In this document: positions 27,529-35,656 of the stretch, in pieces | Numbering within the stretch: the first letter of the stretch is position 1 | Layout of the letters: every line of letters begins with the position of its first letter | Origin: Acinetobacter bouvetii | GTDB lineage: Bacteria > Pseudomonadota > Gammaproteobacteria > Pseudomonadales > Moraxellaceae | Assembly: GCF_902753875.1 (NCBI RefSeq) | Contig: NZ_CADDTS010000004.1 | Span: 1-64,000, forward strand | Reading direction: 5' to 3' | DNA: 64,000 nucleotides | Translations under genes and position numbers: made by a program | Notes under the pieces: generated by a model | Database searches by the model: none | What the model was told of the DNA's origin: nothing | The model's input: only the letters and a program-made list of their open reading frames with translations

Positions 27529-28095
27529 ATGAAAGTTTTACATATCGACTCAAGTATTTTAGGTGATGCTTCAGTTTCACGCCAATTGAGCCAGGCCATT
27601 GTTTCTCAATTACAAACCAAGCATGCAGATGCAACAGTAGAATATCTGGATTTGGCTAAACAGCCTATTCCTCATTTAACTGCTGAAATCATGATGGGGC
27701 AAGATGCTGAACAGGCTGCTTTGGGTGAAAAAATTATTCAGCAGTATTTGGATGCAGATGTAGTCGTGGTCGGTGCGGCAATGTATAACTTTGGCTTACC
27801 ATCTACCTTAAAAGCCTGGATTGATCGTATCAGTGTGGCAGGAAAAACCTTTAAATACACTGAAAATGGCCCAGTCGGGTTAGCAGGTGAGAAAAAAGCC
27901 TATATCGCCAGCAGTCGTGGTGGTGTCTATGGCGAAAATAGCCCGGCTGATTTTCAGGAAGGCTTTTTGAAAACCGTATTTAATTTTACAGGTGTGAATG
28001 ATGTGGAAATTATTCGTGCTGAAGGTGTGAATATGGGTCCAGAATTAAAAGCAAAAGCCATTGAAAGCGCTTTATCTCAGGTTCAAGCCCTGTAA
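27529..28095 (+). CDS. azoR: FMN-dependent NADH-azoreductase
   Basis: A 188-residue flavodoxin-fold enzyme. The N-terminal phosphate-binding region VLHIDSSILGDASVSRQLS, the FMN-binding GAAMYNFGLPSTLKAWIDR and the SSRGGVYG loop are typical of AzoR. It reduces quinones and azo compounds with NADH in the cytosol. The 257-base gap before it, shared with the divergent cyclase gene, is AT-rich and should hold both promoters. A terminator follows. Confidence 0.94.
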   Translation: MKVLHIDSSILGDASVSRQLSQAIVSQLQTKHADATVEYLDLAKQPIPHLTAEIMMGQDAEQAALGEKIIQQYLDADVVVVGAAMYNFGLPSTLKAWIDRISVAGKTFKYTENGPVGLAGEKKAYIASSRGGVYGENSPADFQEGFLKTVFNFTGVNDVEIIRAEGVNMGPELKAKAIESALSQVQAL

Positions 28096-28134
28096 TTTTG
28101 AGTTTTTACAGCATTAAGTTCACAATTCCTCTTT

Positions 28135-28158
28135 GGTCAGCTTCGGCTGACCTTTTTT
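28135..28158 (+). terminator. Intrinsic terminator of azoR
   Basis: GGTCAGC (28135-28141), a TTCG tetraloop, GCTGACC (28146-28152) and six T. Confidence 0.93.
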
Positions 28159-28175
28159 ATGCTTTGATTTTCTAA

Positions 28176-29087
28176 TTAATCTTGGTCAAGTTCATGAGCA
28201 AATTCGGCCAGATCTGCTAAAGCGCGCTTTGCTTCATCAAACCATGCAGTGAAGAGCTGAAAGTCATGCCACATGCCAGTGTACAGTTTAAAACTAACCT
28301 TTACGTTGGACTGTTCTGCTTTTGCTTTAAAACGCTGGGCATCATCTAATAAAATTTCTTTTGAACCGACTTGAATCAGAGTTGGTGGTAAACCGGTTAA
28401 ATCTGCAAACAACGGTGAAATAGCTGGATCAGCTTTGTCCATTGATTTTGGAACGTAATAATCAATACCGGTTTCTAGTGTTTCAATTGATAACAGGGCA
28501 TCATGCTTGCGGTTATAACGTAAAGATTCACTGGTCAAGGTTAAATCTAAAAATGGTGATAACAACATCAGTCCACTGGCTTGGGGAAGCTCTTGGTCTC
28601 GAATTTTCAATGCCAGCGCGACCGCTAAATTGGCACCGCAAGAGTCGCCAGCCAAAATAATATCTTTGGCCTGTATGCCTTGGTCGAGCAAAATATTATA
28701 GACATCGAAAAGTGCATCGAGTGCTTCAGGAAAAGGCTGTTCAGGCGCTAGTGGGTAATCTATGTGGATTAACTGCATTTGGGTGCGCGCCACGATATCG
28801 GATAAGAAGGCCCGATGGGTATTTAAAGACCCTAAAAAGAATGCGCCACCATGAATATATAAAATCAGTTGAGTGGCTTCATTATTTGGTTTAATTTCTT
28901 CTGCACGTAAACCTGCGAGACGTAGAGGACGAAGACTTACCTCTTTATTCTGGGGAAATAGGCGACACATTTGTTCAAGTGCAAAACGGATTGAACTTGG
29001 AGGTAAATTAAATTGACTGGGCGTTCGAATAGCCGTTTTTAAAAAGCTTTCAGTTACTAATTGTTTCCAAACAGGATCTATCTTCAT
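28176..29087 (-). CDS. HSL-family alpha/beta-hydrolase (acetyl-esterase-like)
   Basis: A 303-residue enzyme of the hormone-sensitive-lipase (family IV) esterases. It has the oxyanion-hole motif YIHGGAFFLGSL, the nucleophile elbow AGDSCGANLAVALA, a catalytic Asp region near GLPPTLIQVGSKEILLDDAQ and the His in MWHDFQLF. It is probably a cytosolic short-chain esterase; the substrate is unknown. It is monocistronic and divergent from the DUF2147 gene. Confidence 0.9.
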   Translation of the reverse strand: MKIDPVWKQLVTESFLKTAIRTPSQFNLPPSSIRFALEQMCRLFPQNKEVSLRPLRLAGLRAEEIKPNNEATQLILYIHGGAFFLGSLNTHRAFLSDIVARTQMQLIHIDYPLAPEQPFPEALDALFDVYNILLDQGIQAKDIILAGDSCGANLAVALALKIRDQELPQASGLMLLSPFLDLTLTSESLRYNRKHDALLSIETLETGIDYYVPKSMDKADPAISPLFADLTGLPPTLIQVGSKEILLDDAQRFKAKAEQSNVKVSFKLYTGMWHDFQLFTAWFDEAKRALADLAEFAHELDQD

Positions 29088-29242
29088 GTTGTTCCTATGT
29101 TGTTATTTGTTTTGAGCCTTATTTTGCATATTTACCAATACAAGTTACAAGGGTACACTAAATGGTCACATTCAAAAATTGCATAATTGTTGTGACTTTT
29201 TATACTAAAGCCGTCAACACTAGACTAGGGAATGAAAAAAAA

Positions 29243-29680
29243 ATGAAAAAAATTGCGCTTGCATTAGGATTGCTCGGATTTACAGTTTTGGCTAACGCCG
29301 CAGATCCATTAAATGGTACTGTTTGGAAAACTATTGATGACAAAACAAAACAACCAAAAGCAATAGTAAAATTTACTGAGCAAAAAAATGGTACGTTATC
29401 TGCGAGTATTCAAAAGACTTTAACACCAGGTGAAGAAAACGCTTGTACCAAATGTGAAGGTCCATATCACAACAAATCTTTGAAAGGTCTAAAGATTGTA
29501 CATGGACTTAAAAATGTAGGCGGTACAAACTATGAAGAAGGTACTATTCTTGATCCTTCTTCAGGCAAAACTTACAAATTAAAAGGCCAGCTTATTGAAG
29601 GCGGTAAAAAATTAGAGCTACGTGGCTTTATTGGTGTATCAGTTTTAGGTCGTAACCAAACTTGGATTCGCGCGAACTAA
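29243..29680 (+). CDS. DUF2147 family exported protein
   Basis: A 145-residue protein with a signal peptide (MKKIALALGLLGFTVLANA, cleaved at about residue 19). The mature part, starting DPLNGTVWKTIDDKTKQPKAIVKF, fits DUF2147: a small beta protein with a conserved Cys pair (ENACTKCEGPYHNKSLKGLKIVHGL) and C-terminal GKTYKLKGQLIEGGKKLELRGFIG. It is periplasmic or outer-membrane associated, with unknown function. An ORF could extend to 29162, but the signal peptide only works from 29243. Confidence 0.88.
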   Translation: MKKIALALGLLGFTVLANAADPLNGTVWKTIDDKTKQPKAIVKFTEQKNGTLSASIQKTLTPGEENACTKCEGPYHNKSLKGLKIVHGLKNVGGTNYEEGTILDPSSGKTYKLKGQLIEGGKKLELRGFIGVSVLGRNQTWIRAN

Positions 29681-29700
29681 TTTTGCTGAACAATTTGAAT

Positions 29701-29731
29701 AAAAAAAGCCTGACTTTGTCAGGCTTTTTTT
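29701..29731. terminator. Bidirectional intrinsic terminator
   Basis: AAAAAAAGCCTGAC (29701-29714), TTT loop, then GTCAGGCTTTTTTT. It serves the convergent DUF2147 and ArsC-like genes. Confidence 0.93.
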
Positions 29732-29771
29732 ATTCAAGGCACTATCAATTAGAGGAAGTTATCTAGCAGAC

Positions 29772-30119
29772 TTATTTTAATGCCCGATAAGCATCTTCAT
29801 CAAAACCGACAATATACCCCGTATCTGTTGCCAGCACAGGACGCTTAATTAAACTGCTGTGTTGAGTCAGTGCTTGAATGAGATTTTCTTTACTGGCTAA
29901 AGCTGTTTGTTGTTCCGCATCAGTGAGTTTGCGCCAGGTGGTAGCTTTTTTATTTAAAATCACATCCTGACCTTTGGCATCCAGCCAGATTTTCACGGTC
30001 TCAGTATCAATGCCTTGTTTTTTATAATCATGAAATTCATAGGCCAGACCTAATTCAGTTAACAGGTCAAAGGCTTTTTTCATCGAGTTGCAGTTTTTGA
30101 TGCCATAAATTTTAAGCAT
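29772..30119 (-). CDS. ArsC/Spx-family reductase-like protein (YffB type)
   Basis: A 115-residue thioredoxin-fold protein. The N-terminal active site is IKNCNSMKKAFDLL with a single Cys (C10) and no CxxC partner. LIKRPVLATDTGYIVGFDEDAY near the C-terminus is the ArsC-family RP motif. This is the YffB subgroup, probably a glutathione-dependent thiol reductase and not a true arsenate reductase; there is no arsenic operon nearby. It is followed upstream (higher coordinates) by the candidate small RNA. Confidence 0.87.
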   Translation of the reverse strand: MLKIYGIKNCNSMKKAFDLLTELGLAYEFHDYKKQGIDTETVKIWLDAKGQDVILNKKATTWRKLTDAEQQTALASKENLIQALTQHSSLIKRPVLATDTGYIVGFDEDAYRALK

Positions 30120-30311
30120 AAGAGGGTCTTTCCATTTTCTATTATCTGATAGCGTAACGAAAATCTGCTAGAAGCTCTAGAAAGAAATGAAAGTATTCAA
30201 GCTTAAAAAATATAGTGTGATGTCATGAAATTGACATTTGGATTTGCCAATATAGCCTTATAAAGGAAAGCATCGTTTTGATGATCATTTTATAATGATA
30301 AAAATGGATGA

Positions 30312-30470
30312 ATAAAAAAGAGAAAACCCGCATTTAATCGTCCTGATCATGCGGGTCTCATTTCAACGTCCATTGTCACATCCTTGCAAAATAAACGGCT
30401 TAAGCTGTCTATTCTGTTTCATCCTACGGCGTCCTGTCCTTTTGAGTCATCCTGACTTATCCCTTTGCCG
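30312..30470 (-). ncRNA. Candidate GGA-rich small RNA (CsrB/RsmZ-like) downstream of crc
   Basis: On the minus strand a non-coding stretch of about 160 bases ends in a strong intrinsic terminator. ACCCGCAT (30356-30349) pairs with ATGCGGGT (30333-30326), and TTTCTCTTTTTT follows. It contains eight GGA motifs, plus-strand TCC at 30341, 30369, 30381, 30422, 30432, 30437, 30450 and 30460. Six are AGGA. One lies in GCAAGGATGT, close to the known CsrA consensus. One sits in the loop of AGTCA-GGA-TGACT (30457-30445), and one in the terminator loop. Clustered GGA motifs in loops define CsrA/RsmA-sequestering RNAs. A TATAGT (30480-30475) gives a possible -10 with no convincing -35, so the 5' end is uncertain. 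There is no ORF in this frame or the others of note. Confidence 0.65.
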
Positions 30471-30545
30471 TGTGACTATAATGCGCTGAAAACAGATGTA
30501 TAAAAATACACAAACGCGTCAAGTGTTGTACGAATTTGGATGGTA

Positions 30546-30569
30546 TTGAGTGAACTATTGTTCACTCAA
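30546..30569 (-). terminator. Stem-loop after crc
   Basis: TTGAGTGAAC (30546-30555) and GTTCACTCAA (30560-30569) form a perfect 10-bp stem with a 4-base loop 15 bases after the crc stop. No T run follows on the minus strand, so it may be a weak terminator or an end-protecting hairpin. Confidence 0.5.
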
Positions 30570-30583
30570 ATAGGTGCATTGAA

Positions 30584-31402
30584 TCAGATTTTATAATCAA
30601 TAATGACTGGCGCATGGTCACTAAACCAGCTGTCTTTATAAACCCAGGCATTGATGGTACGGGCTTTCCAGTCGGGAGAACAGGCTTGGTAATCAATCCG
30701 CCAACCCACGTTCTTGGCACGTGCCTGACCGCGATTAGACCACCATGAATACAATTCAGCTTCTTTGCGTACTTCACGGAAAGTATCGACATAACCCAAA
30801 TCATCATAAATATGATCCAGCCAGGCACGTTCATGCGGTAAGCAACCGGAAGATTTTTGGTTACCTGACCAGTTTTTGATATCAATACGCTTGTGCACAA
30901 TGTTGTAATCACCGCAGACAATGATGGATTTATCTTCATCACGCCACTGCTTTAAAATTTCCTGATATTGATCCAAAAAGTGATCTTTACGCGCTTGGGC
31001 TTCCTCACCCGAAGAACCTGACGGTAAATACAGTGAACAGATATGCACTGGCTTGTCTAAACCGAGATCAAATTCAGCCGTAATAAAACGGCCTTGAGAG
31101 TCTGCCAATTCAAAACCCAAGCCATCTTTTACTGAAACAAAGGGCAAACGGCTATAAATCGCAGTACCCGCATAACCTGCACGTTCTGCCGGGAACAGGT
31201 GAGTGTGCCAGCCTTCAGGTCTGAATTTTTCAGTCCACTGCGCATGCGTGATCCGGCTTTCTTGCATACAAATGACATCAGCATCTGACTGTGCCATCCA
31301 TTCCAGTAAGCCTTTGGTCACTGAAGAACGTAAGCCATTCACGTTAATTGAGACTACTCTTAGAATTTTTTGATCACTTGGATAGCTACTCTTTGGTATC
31401 AT
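30584..31402 (-). CDS. crc: Crc-type catabolite repression protein, exonuclease III-like
   Basis: A 272-residue endonuclease/exonuclease/phosphatase-fold protein. The block KNWSGNQKSSGCLPHERAWLDHIYDDLGYVDTFREV and the position next to divergent pyrE match Pseudomonas crc. Crc works with Hfq to repress translation of catabolic genes; an Acinetobacter baylyi orthologue is known to control aromatic-compound catabolism. Unlike Pseudomonas Crc, the exonuclease III catalytic residues look intact: MQES (metal-binding Glu), GDYNIVH (Asp and Asn) and SDHAPVI (Asp-His). Nuclease activity may therefore be retained. ATG 31402 is preferred to the upstream TTG. Confidence 0.85.
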   Translation of the reverse strand: MIPKSSYPSDQKILRVVSINVNGLRSSVTKGLLEWMAQSDADVICMQESRITHAQWTEKFRPEGWHTHLFPAERAGYAGTAIYSRLPFVSVKDGLGFELADSQGRFITAEFDLGLDKPVHICSLYLPSGSSGEEAQARKDHFLDQYQEILKQWRDEDKSIIVCGDYNIVHKRIDIKNWSGNQKSSGCLPHERAWLDHIYDDLGYVDTFREVRKEAELYSWWSNRGQARAKNVGWRIDYQACSPDWKARTINAWVYKDSWFSDHAPVIIDYKI

Positions 31403-31442
31403 GCGCAAGTCTTACCTCTATTTATGAATTTTGGAGCACCTC

Positions 31443-32093
31443 ATGACGTCGCCAGCTCAATTTAACCCTCAAGCTTTTATCGAACTTGCATTATCACGTG
31501 GTGTGCTTAAATTTGGTGAGTTTACTTTAAAATCGGGTCGTGTGAGTCCTTATTTTTTTAATGCCGGTTTATTGAATGATGGGGAAGCCTTAACCTTATT
31601 GGCTTCAGGCTATGCAGACAAATTAACGGCATGTGACAACGTGGAAGTGATTTTTGGACCTGCATATAAAGGTATCCCATTTGTTGCTGCAACAGCTGTA
31701 GCATTGTCACAAAATCATGGCGTAAGTGTGCCTTGGGGTTTTAACCGTAAAGAGGCCAAAGATCACGGTGAAGGTGGTGTACTGGTAGGTGCTTCTGTTG
31801 CAGGTAAAAAAGTCTGGATTATTGATGATGTGATTACTGCAGGGACTGCGATTCGTGAAGTGGTCACCATTTTAAAAAATGCCGGTGCGCAAATTGCCGG
31901 CGTATTGGTGGCACTTGATCGTCAGGAAAAAGGTCAAGGTGAACTTTCTGCTATTCAGGAAGTGCAAAAAGAATTAGAAATTCCAGTGCATGCCTTAATT
32001 ACTATGAAAGATTTAATGAACTTTCTGGATGCTAAAGGTGAAAAAGAGGCTTTGGCGAAAATGGAAGCCTATCGTGTGAAATACGGCATCTGA
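31443..32093 (+). CDS. pyrE: Orotate phosphoribosyltransferase
   Basis: A 216-residue enzyme of pyrimidine biosynthesis that converts orotate and PRPP to OMP. The [18 protein letters not shown] block binds orotate. The PRPP motif is [36 protein letters not shown] is the mobile loop. ATG 31443 ([10 protein letters not shown]) has GGAG about seven bases upstream; a TTG at 31431 is in frame but unlikely. It is divergent from crc. Confidence 0.96.
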   Translation: MTSPAQFNPQAFIELALSRGVLKFGEFTLKSGRVSPYFFNAGLLNDGEALTLLASGYADKLTACDNVEVIFGPAYKGIPFVAATAVALSQNHGVSVPWGFNRKEAKDHGEGGVLVGASVAGKKVWIIDDVITAGTAIREVVTILKNAGAQIAGVLVALDRQEKGQGELSAIQEVQKELEIPVHALITMKDLMNFLDAKGEKEALAKMEAYRVKYGI

Positions 32094-32124
32094 TGGTTCA
32101 GCTGAATCTGAGTAAGTGAAGAAG

Positions 32125-32149
32125 GGAAGCCCATCGCTTCCTTTTTTTT
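32125..32149 (+). terminator. Intrinsic terminator of pyrE
   Basis: GGAAGC (32125-32130) and GCTTCC (32136-32141) pair around CCATC-type loop bases and are followed by eight T. Confidence 0.9.
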
Positions 32150-32890
32150 ATGATTAAAGAACATGATAATGAGCTAAAAATATGGATAGACAATAATGGC
32201 TACCAAATATTAATTTCAATACATTGATATTTAATATTTTTTATAATGAAAATTATTAAATGCTTATTATTGTGAAGTTGCACGGAATAGAATCTTTTGC
32301 AGGCTTCCTAAGTCACTATTGCTTAGGTCTGATTCCCATGTCATCAATAGACTTTCATTTTAGAATCACTAAAAAATAGTGCGAGTTGGATTTCTGATTA
32401 TTAAAGTCAAGTATATAAAATGTATGATGTGACAAAATGTGTATATGTGATTTTTCAACTATGATTGATCGATATAATTTTATACTTGTATAGTATTGTA
32501 TTTTTGTAAATTTAAAAATAAACAACAACTTAATTGCTATTTTAATCTTGATAAATATTCATTTTTTTCATATAAACTTATGATCATTTTAAGAAAATGA
32601 TGCATGCTTAAAATATTTTTGAATCAAATTAATGTTAATTGTGTCACGTGTTTGTTTGTTCTGGCTAATAAATTGGTATTTTTTGTGATAGATCATTTAA
32701 CCATTAAAGTGATTTAATTTGTTTCAGCATAGAACAGAGAAACAGGAGTCTATATTTAACGTTGACCTGCTCACTTTAAGCAAATCCATGTGATGAATTG
32801 AACGAGGCCGTCAACTTAAAGAAAAGATCTGATCTCGAAATTAGCAATACAAGTTATGCGAGAGATGTAACTGTTATAAAAGAACTTTAT
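32150..32890. other. AT-rich gene-free region before the MarR gene
   Basis: About 740 bases with very low GC content and no ORF worth calling on either strand. It holds small inverted repeats: CCTAAG/CTTAGG at 32307-32327, and ATCATTTT-aag-AAAATGAT at 32583-32601, which competes with TTTTAAG/CTTAAAA at 32587-32613. In the last 150 bases GTTGAC (32761) can pair with GTCAAC (32810) while CTTTAAG (32774) pairs with CTTAAAG (32815). It is probably a long regulatory leader, foreign DNA, or a decayed gene. Confidence 0.55.
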
Positions 32891-32912
32891 TTATTGAAAA
32901 TAATTTCAATAA
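32891..32912 (+). promoter_or_regulatory. Palindromic candidate operator for the MarR regulator
   Basis: TTATTGAAA (32891-32899) and TTTCAATAA (32904-32912) are a perfect 9-bp inverted repeat around ATAA, ending 27 bases before the MarR-family start. The size and symmetry are those of a MarR dimer site, so autoregulation is inferred. As a hairpin in mRNA it would also sit just before the AAAGGGG ribosome-binding site. Confidence 0.55.
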
Positions 32913-32939
32913 CAACAATAAATGTAAAGGGGCTTAGCC

Positions 32940-33404
32940 ATGGCAAAAAAGTACAATAGATTTTTGTCTGCCACAGCAGATTTTAATTTAGAAAATTCTC
33001 CATATTTTTGGATCACTCAAGTTCATGCTCAGTATGTACAGAATGTAGATCATGCATTAAAAAAATATGGATTAGATAATTCTCGTCGTCGCATTTTATT
33101 GGCTTTAAAAGCAAAAAATAGAGCAAGTGTTTCCGATCTTTCTGAAATGCTGATTTCTAAAATGTCTACAACGACAAAAATTGTTTATCGCCTAAAAGAT
33201 GAAGGCTTGGTTCATACTTATAGTTGCGAAGATGATGCTCGAATTACCCGGGTTTTATTAACAGATAAGGGACAACAGATGATTCATAAGATTAATGATC
33301 TGAGTCACGTTGTTTTGGAACAATCTTTTGAGGGTTTAACTCCCCTTCAAATTGAAAAAATGTTAGAAAATCTCAAACATATTTTCAAAAAACTGGCTCA
33401 TTAA
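32940..33404 (+). CDS. MarR-family transcriptional regulator
   Basis: A 154-residue winged-helix DNA-binding protein. The recognition region is about residues 55-100 (RASVSDLSEMLISKMSTTTKIVYRLKDEGLVHTYSCEDDARITRVLLTDKG, with the DxR wing), flanked by dimerisation helices. The ligand and targets are unknown, and no co-regulated gene is adjacent. AAAGGGG lies eight bases before the ATG. A perfect inverted repeat just upstream is the likely operator. It is AT-rich like its leader. Confidence 0.88.
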   Translation: MAKKYNRFLSATADFNLENSPYFWITQVHAQYVQNVDHALKKYGLDNSRRRILLALKAKNRASVSDLSEMLISKMSTTTKIVYRLKDEGLVHTYSCEDDARITRVLLTDKGQQMIHKINDLSHVVLEQSFEGLTPLQIEKMLENLKHIFKKLAH

Positions 33405-33533
33405 GCTAGGTTTTTTGACTATTGTGGTGCCGCATGCAGTACGTGAGATATCTGTAGCTAAAATTTAAAATGATAAAAAAGCATACCAAAGTAATAATAA
33501 TCAGATATTCATCAGGCTATATGTAGTATTGAT

Positions 33534-33564
33534 AAAAAGCCCATTGCTCATAATTGGGCTTTTT
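33534..33564 (+). terminator. Intrinsic terminator after the MarR gene
   Basis: AAAAAGCCCA (33534-33543) and TGGGCTTTTT (33555-33564). The rest of 33405-33716 shows nothing else. Confidence 0.82.
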
Positions 33565-33716
33565 ATTTGGATTTTTTAAAATAGACAAATAATGGCTAAA
33601 CTAAATTTTTAATAGATATTTTAAGCTAAGTAAGTATTCATTTTCTTGTTTAGGCATGCAGCACATATAGTGATGAAATTGGAATCTGAAATTAATATTT
33701 TGTGCCTAAGCTCTCG

Positions 33717-33911
33717 CTAGTCTATTCGTTGTTCACACTTTTTACATTCCAGCAAAATACCTAGCTTCTCCAGTCGTCCTTGTTCAGTCATCACCCAAGA
33801 ACGGTTTTGCCATGGTGGGTTATGTCGGACATGCTGGGTGTGGCCACAGGCTAAAATGGCAAACCAATGATTTTCATCATCCAGATCAAAGCCAATAATT
33901 GCTTGTTGCAT
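33717..33911 (-). CDS. DUF3565 family small protein
   Basis: A 64-residue protein with MQQAIIGFDLDDENHWFAILACGHTQHVRHNPPW, diagnostic of DUF3565, and a C-terminal CKKC. Together with the CGH motif this suggests a small metal-binding (zinc-ribbon-like) fold. Function is unknown. The start is set at 33911; the upstream extension to 33959 adds 16 residues that are not part of the family. Confidence 0.85.
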   Translation of the reverse strand: MQQAIIGFDLDDENHWFAILACGHTQHVRHNPPWQNRSWVMTEQGRLEKLGILLECKKCEQRID

Positions 33912-34014
33912 GGTTATGCTCCGAAATAACGATGATAAATTCAAATTAAAACGATTCAACGTTTAAAGCAATTCAAAAGGGGCTTTTAGTCCCCTTAAAT
34001 CATTCCTCAGGCTT

Positions 34015-35451
34015 TTAAGATCGGGAACAGTCAGGACTTGAACCATAGCAACCGCCGGAACCCATGTCATAAATAGTCGAATGCCCAGGATTACCTTTCG
34101 GGCGTGGTACGCCTTGCGGAACAAAAAAGGTGACCGAGTGGGCACCATATAATCCAGCAGGAATGGTCATCTCTTTTAATACCACATAAGCACTACCGAA
34201 ATGAACATATTCCATGCCTGTACCCGAAGACTCAGAACCGCCAATCACGGGTGGTGTATGAATATTGTTGGCTCTATTGTAGCTGGCTTTCCATGCTTGA
34301 ATATCGGTCTTATTGGCTGGACGTAGCAAGCCTTTCGCCACAGCATCATTAATTCCCGCTTGACCTGCCAAAGGGGCATTTTTATCAATAATGTCATTGA
34401 TAGTCTTGTCATTTGATGACTTTAAGGCGCTGATTAAACCAATATTACCAATCTGGGCGCGTCCATTTTGCGCCAAAATTACGGATTTAATATCTTTTTG
34501 CATAATCTTTTGTGACAGTTGGTTTAATGCCGCGGCATTTTCATTAGATACGTAACTATAGCCACATTGCGAATTTTCAGAAGTGGTTTCCAGAACTGGT
34601 ACTGAATTAGGCAAGCCCAATACGCGCTGAGCATGATAACCCGTTGCAACAACGCCTACGATATGGGTGTTGGCTTCCCATTTTATGTTCCAAATTGTAG
34701 GTTCGTATGCCCCTAAAATTAATACGGTCGGGCGATTGTGTTGCACGTAAATATCCATTTCGTTGGCTTGGTGTCCACTGTCATCAATTTGATAGCGTGA
34801 ATCACGACCAGAGTAGGCACCTGTGGCAAAGACATCAAAATCTTGCGGGAGTTTGGCCTTGAATTTACTGCATTGCGTTTCAATAGGAGGGGTATGAGTT
34901 GAACCTTGGTATTGCTGTCGCGCTGCAGATACCGCAGACATTAGGGCTTGTCGTAATAGATCAGAATTTTCTGGTGCTTCCTGCCGATATAAACAGTCTT
35001 TAGGACGAAGTTCATCATTCAATGTTGAAAAACATTGCCATGTCTTTATCGGTTGCCCAATTTGAAATTGGGGCTGATAGAAAATCTTATGTTGAGCGAG
35101 TGCAGCTGGAATGCCTTTATGTGCTTGAATTTCTGCTGTAAATAACAGGCGGTCAAATTGTAAACTCACGCCATCATCTATTTTTAGATTGGCTACAATT
35201 GCCCGTTGGATTTGTGAAGATTGTCGTAATAGGGTCAGCAGTTGCTGTGCGCCATCTTGACTTTGATTTAAATACTGCTGATTCACTTGCTCCAGGAACT
35301 GTTGTTTTTGGGCTTCGATATGGTGGAGGATTTGCTGTTGCTGGTATGTTTGATAAAAATATTGTCCGGCATAGGCCAAACCCACGACAGATAAGCTGCT
35401 GATCACCCCAACCAAAATTCCCGATTGAAAAGAATACTTTGTTTTATTCAT
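34015..35451 (-). CDS. Hypothetical exported or membrane-anchored protein
   Basis: A 478-residue protein I cannot assign. Residues 12-29 (ILVGVISSLSVVGLAYAG) are a signal anchor. Residues 30-85 are Gln-rich and probably coiled coil. Residues 241-275, with PTVLILGAYEPTIWNIKW and then VVATGYHAQRVLG, form a module I associate with other uncharacterised secreted proteins. The C-terminus is Gly/Ser-rich with two Cys (GGCYGSSPDCSRS). Paired Cys elsewhere (WQCF, KDCLY, TQCSK, SQCGY) fit an oxidising periplasmic location. It is divergent from gshB and downstream of nothing on its own strand. Confidence 0.7.
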   Translation of the reverse strand: MNKTKYSFQSGILVGVISSLSVVGLAYAGQYFYQTYQQQQILHHIEAQKQQFLEQVNQQYLNQSQDGAQQLLTLLRQSSQIQRAIVANLKIDDGVSLQFDRLLFTAEIQAHKGIPAALAQHKIFYQPQFQIGQPIKTWQCFSTLNDELRPKDCLYRQEAPENSDLLRQALMSAVSAARQQYQGSTHTPPIETQCSKFKAKLPQDFDVFATGAYSGRDSRYQIDDSGHQANEMDIYVQHNRPTVLILGAYEPTIWNIKWEANTHIVGVVATGYHAQRVLGLPNSVPVLETTSENSQCGYSYVSNENAAALNQLSQKIMQKDIKSVILAQNGRAQIGNIGLISALKSSNDKTINDIIDKNAPLAGQAGINDAVAKGLLRPANKTDIQAWKASYNRANNIHTPPVIGGSESSGTGMEYVHFGSAYVVLKEMTIPAGLYGAHSVTFFVPQGVPRPKGNPGHSTIYDMGSGGCYGSSPDCSRS

Positions 35452-35656
35452 GTTGAATTCGATTTATTTTTGTTTAATCGAGGTTTAATATAATGTAAAA
35501 TACTGAAAATAAAAATAATTTTAATATAAATTTAAAGGGTTAATAAATCATATTGTGATCTTGAGTTTTAGTTATAAGCATGTAGAAAAATCAGAAAACA
35601 TCTAGGGTAATCTCCGCTATACTTTTCTCAATTTAAACATACATGAGCAGATCGAT

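Noticed and set aside
29772..30119. Arsenate reductase of an arsenic-resistance operon
   Set aside because: Single Cys active site of the YffB subgroup and no ars genes nearby.
30562..30942. 126-codon ORF antisense to crc coding frame
   Set aside because: A different frame of the same strand within crc; no family features.
32307..32327. Small RNA hairpin CCTAAG/CTTAGG
   Set aside because: A 6-bp stem with no terminator or promoter pair that I can support.
32761..32821. H-type pseudoknot as a defined riboswitch
   Set aside because: The stems are only 6-7 bp in AT-rich DNA and could arise by chance; kept only as part of a general finding.
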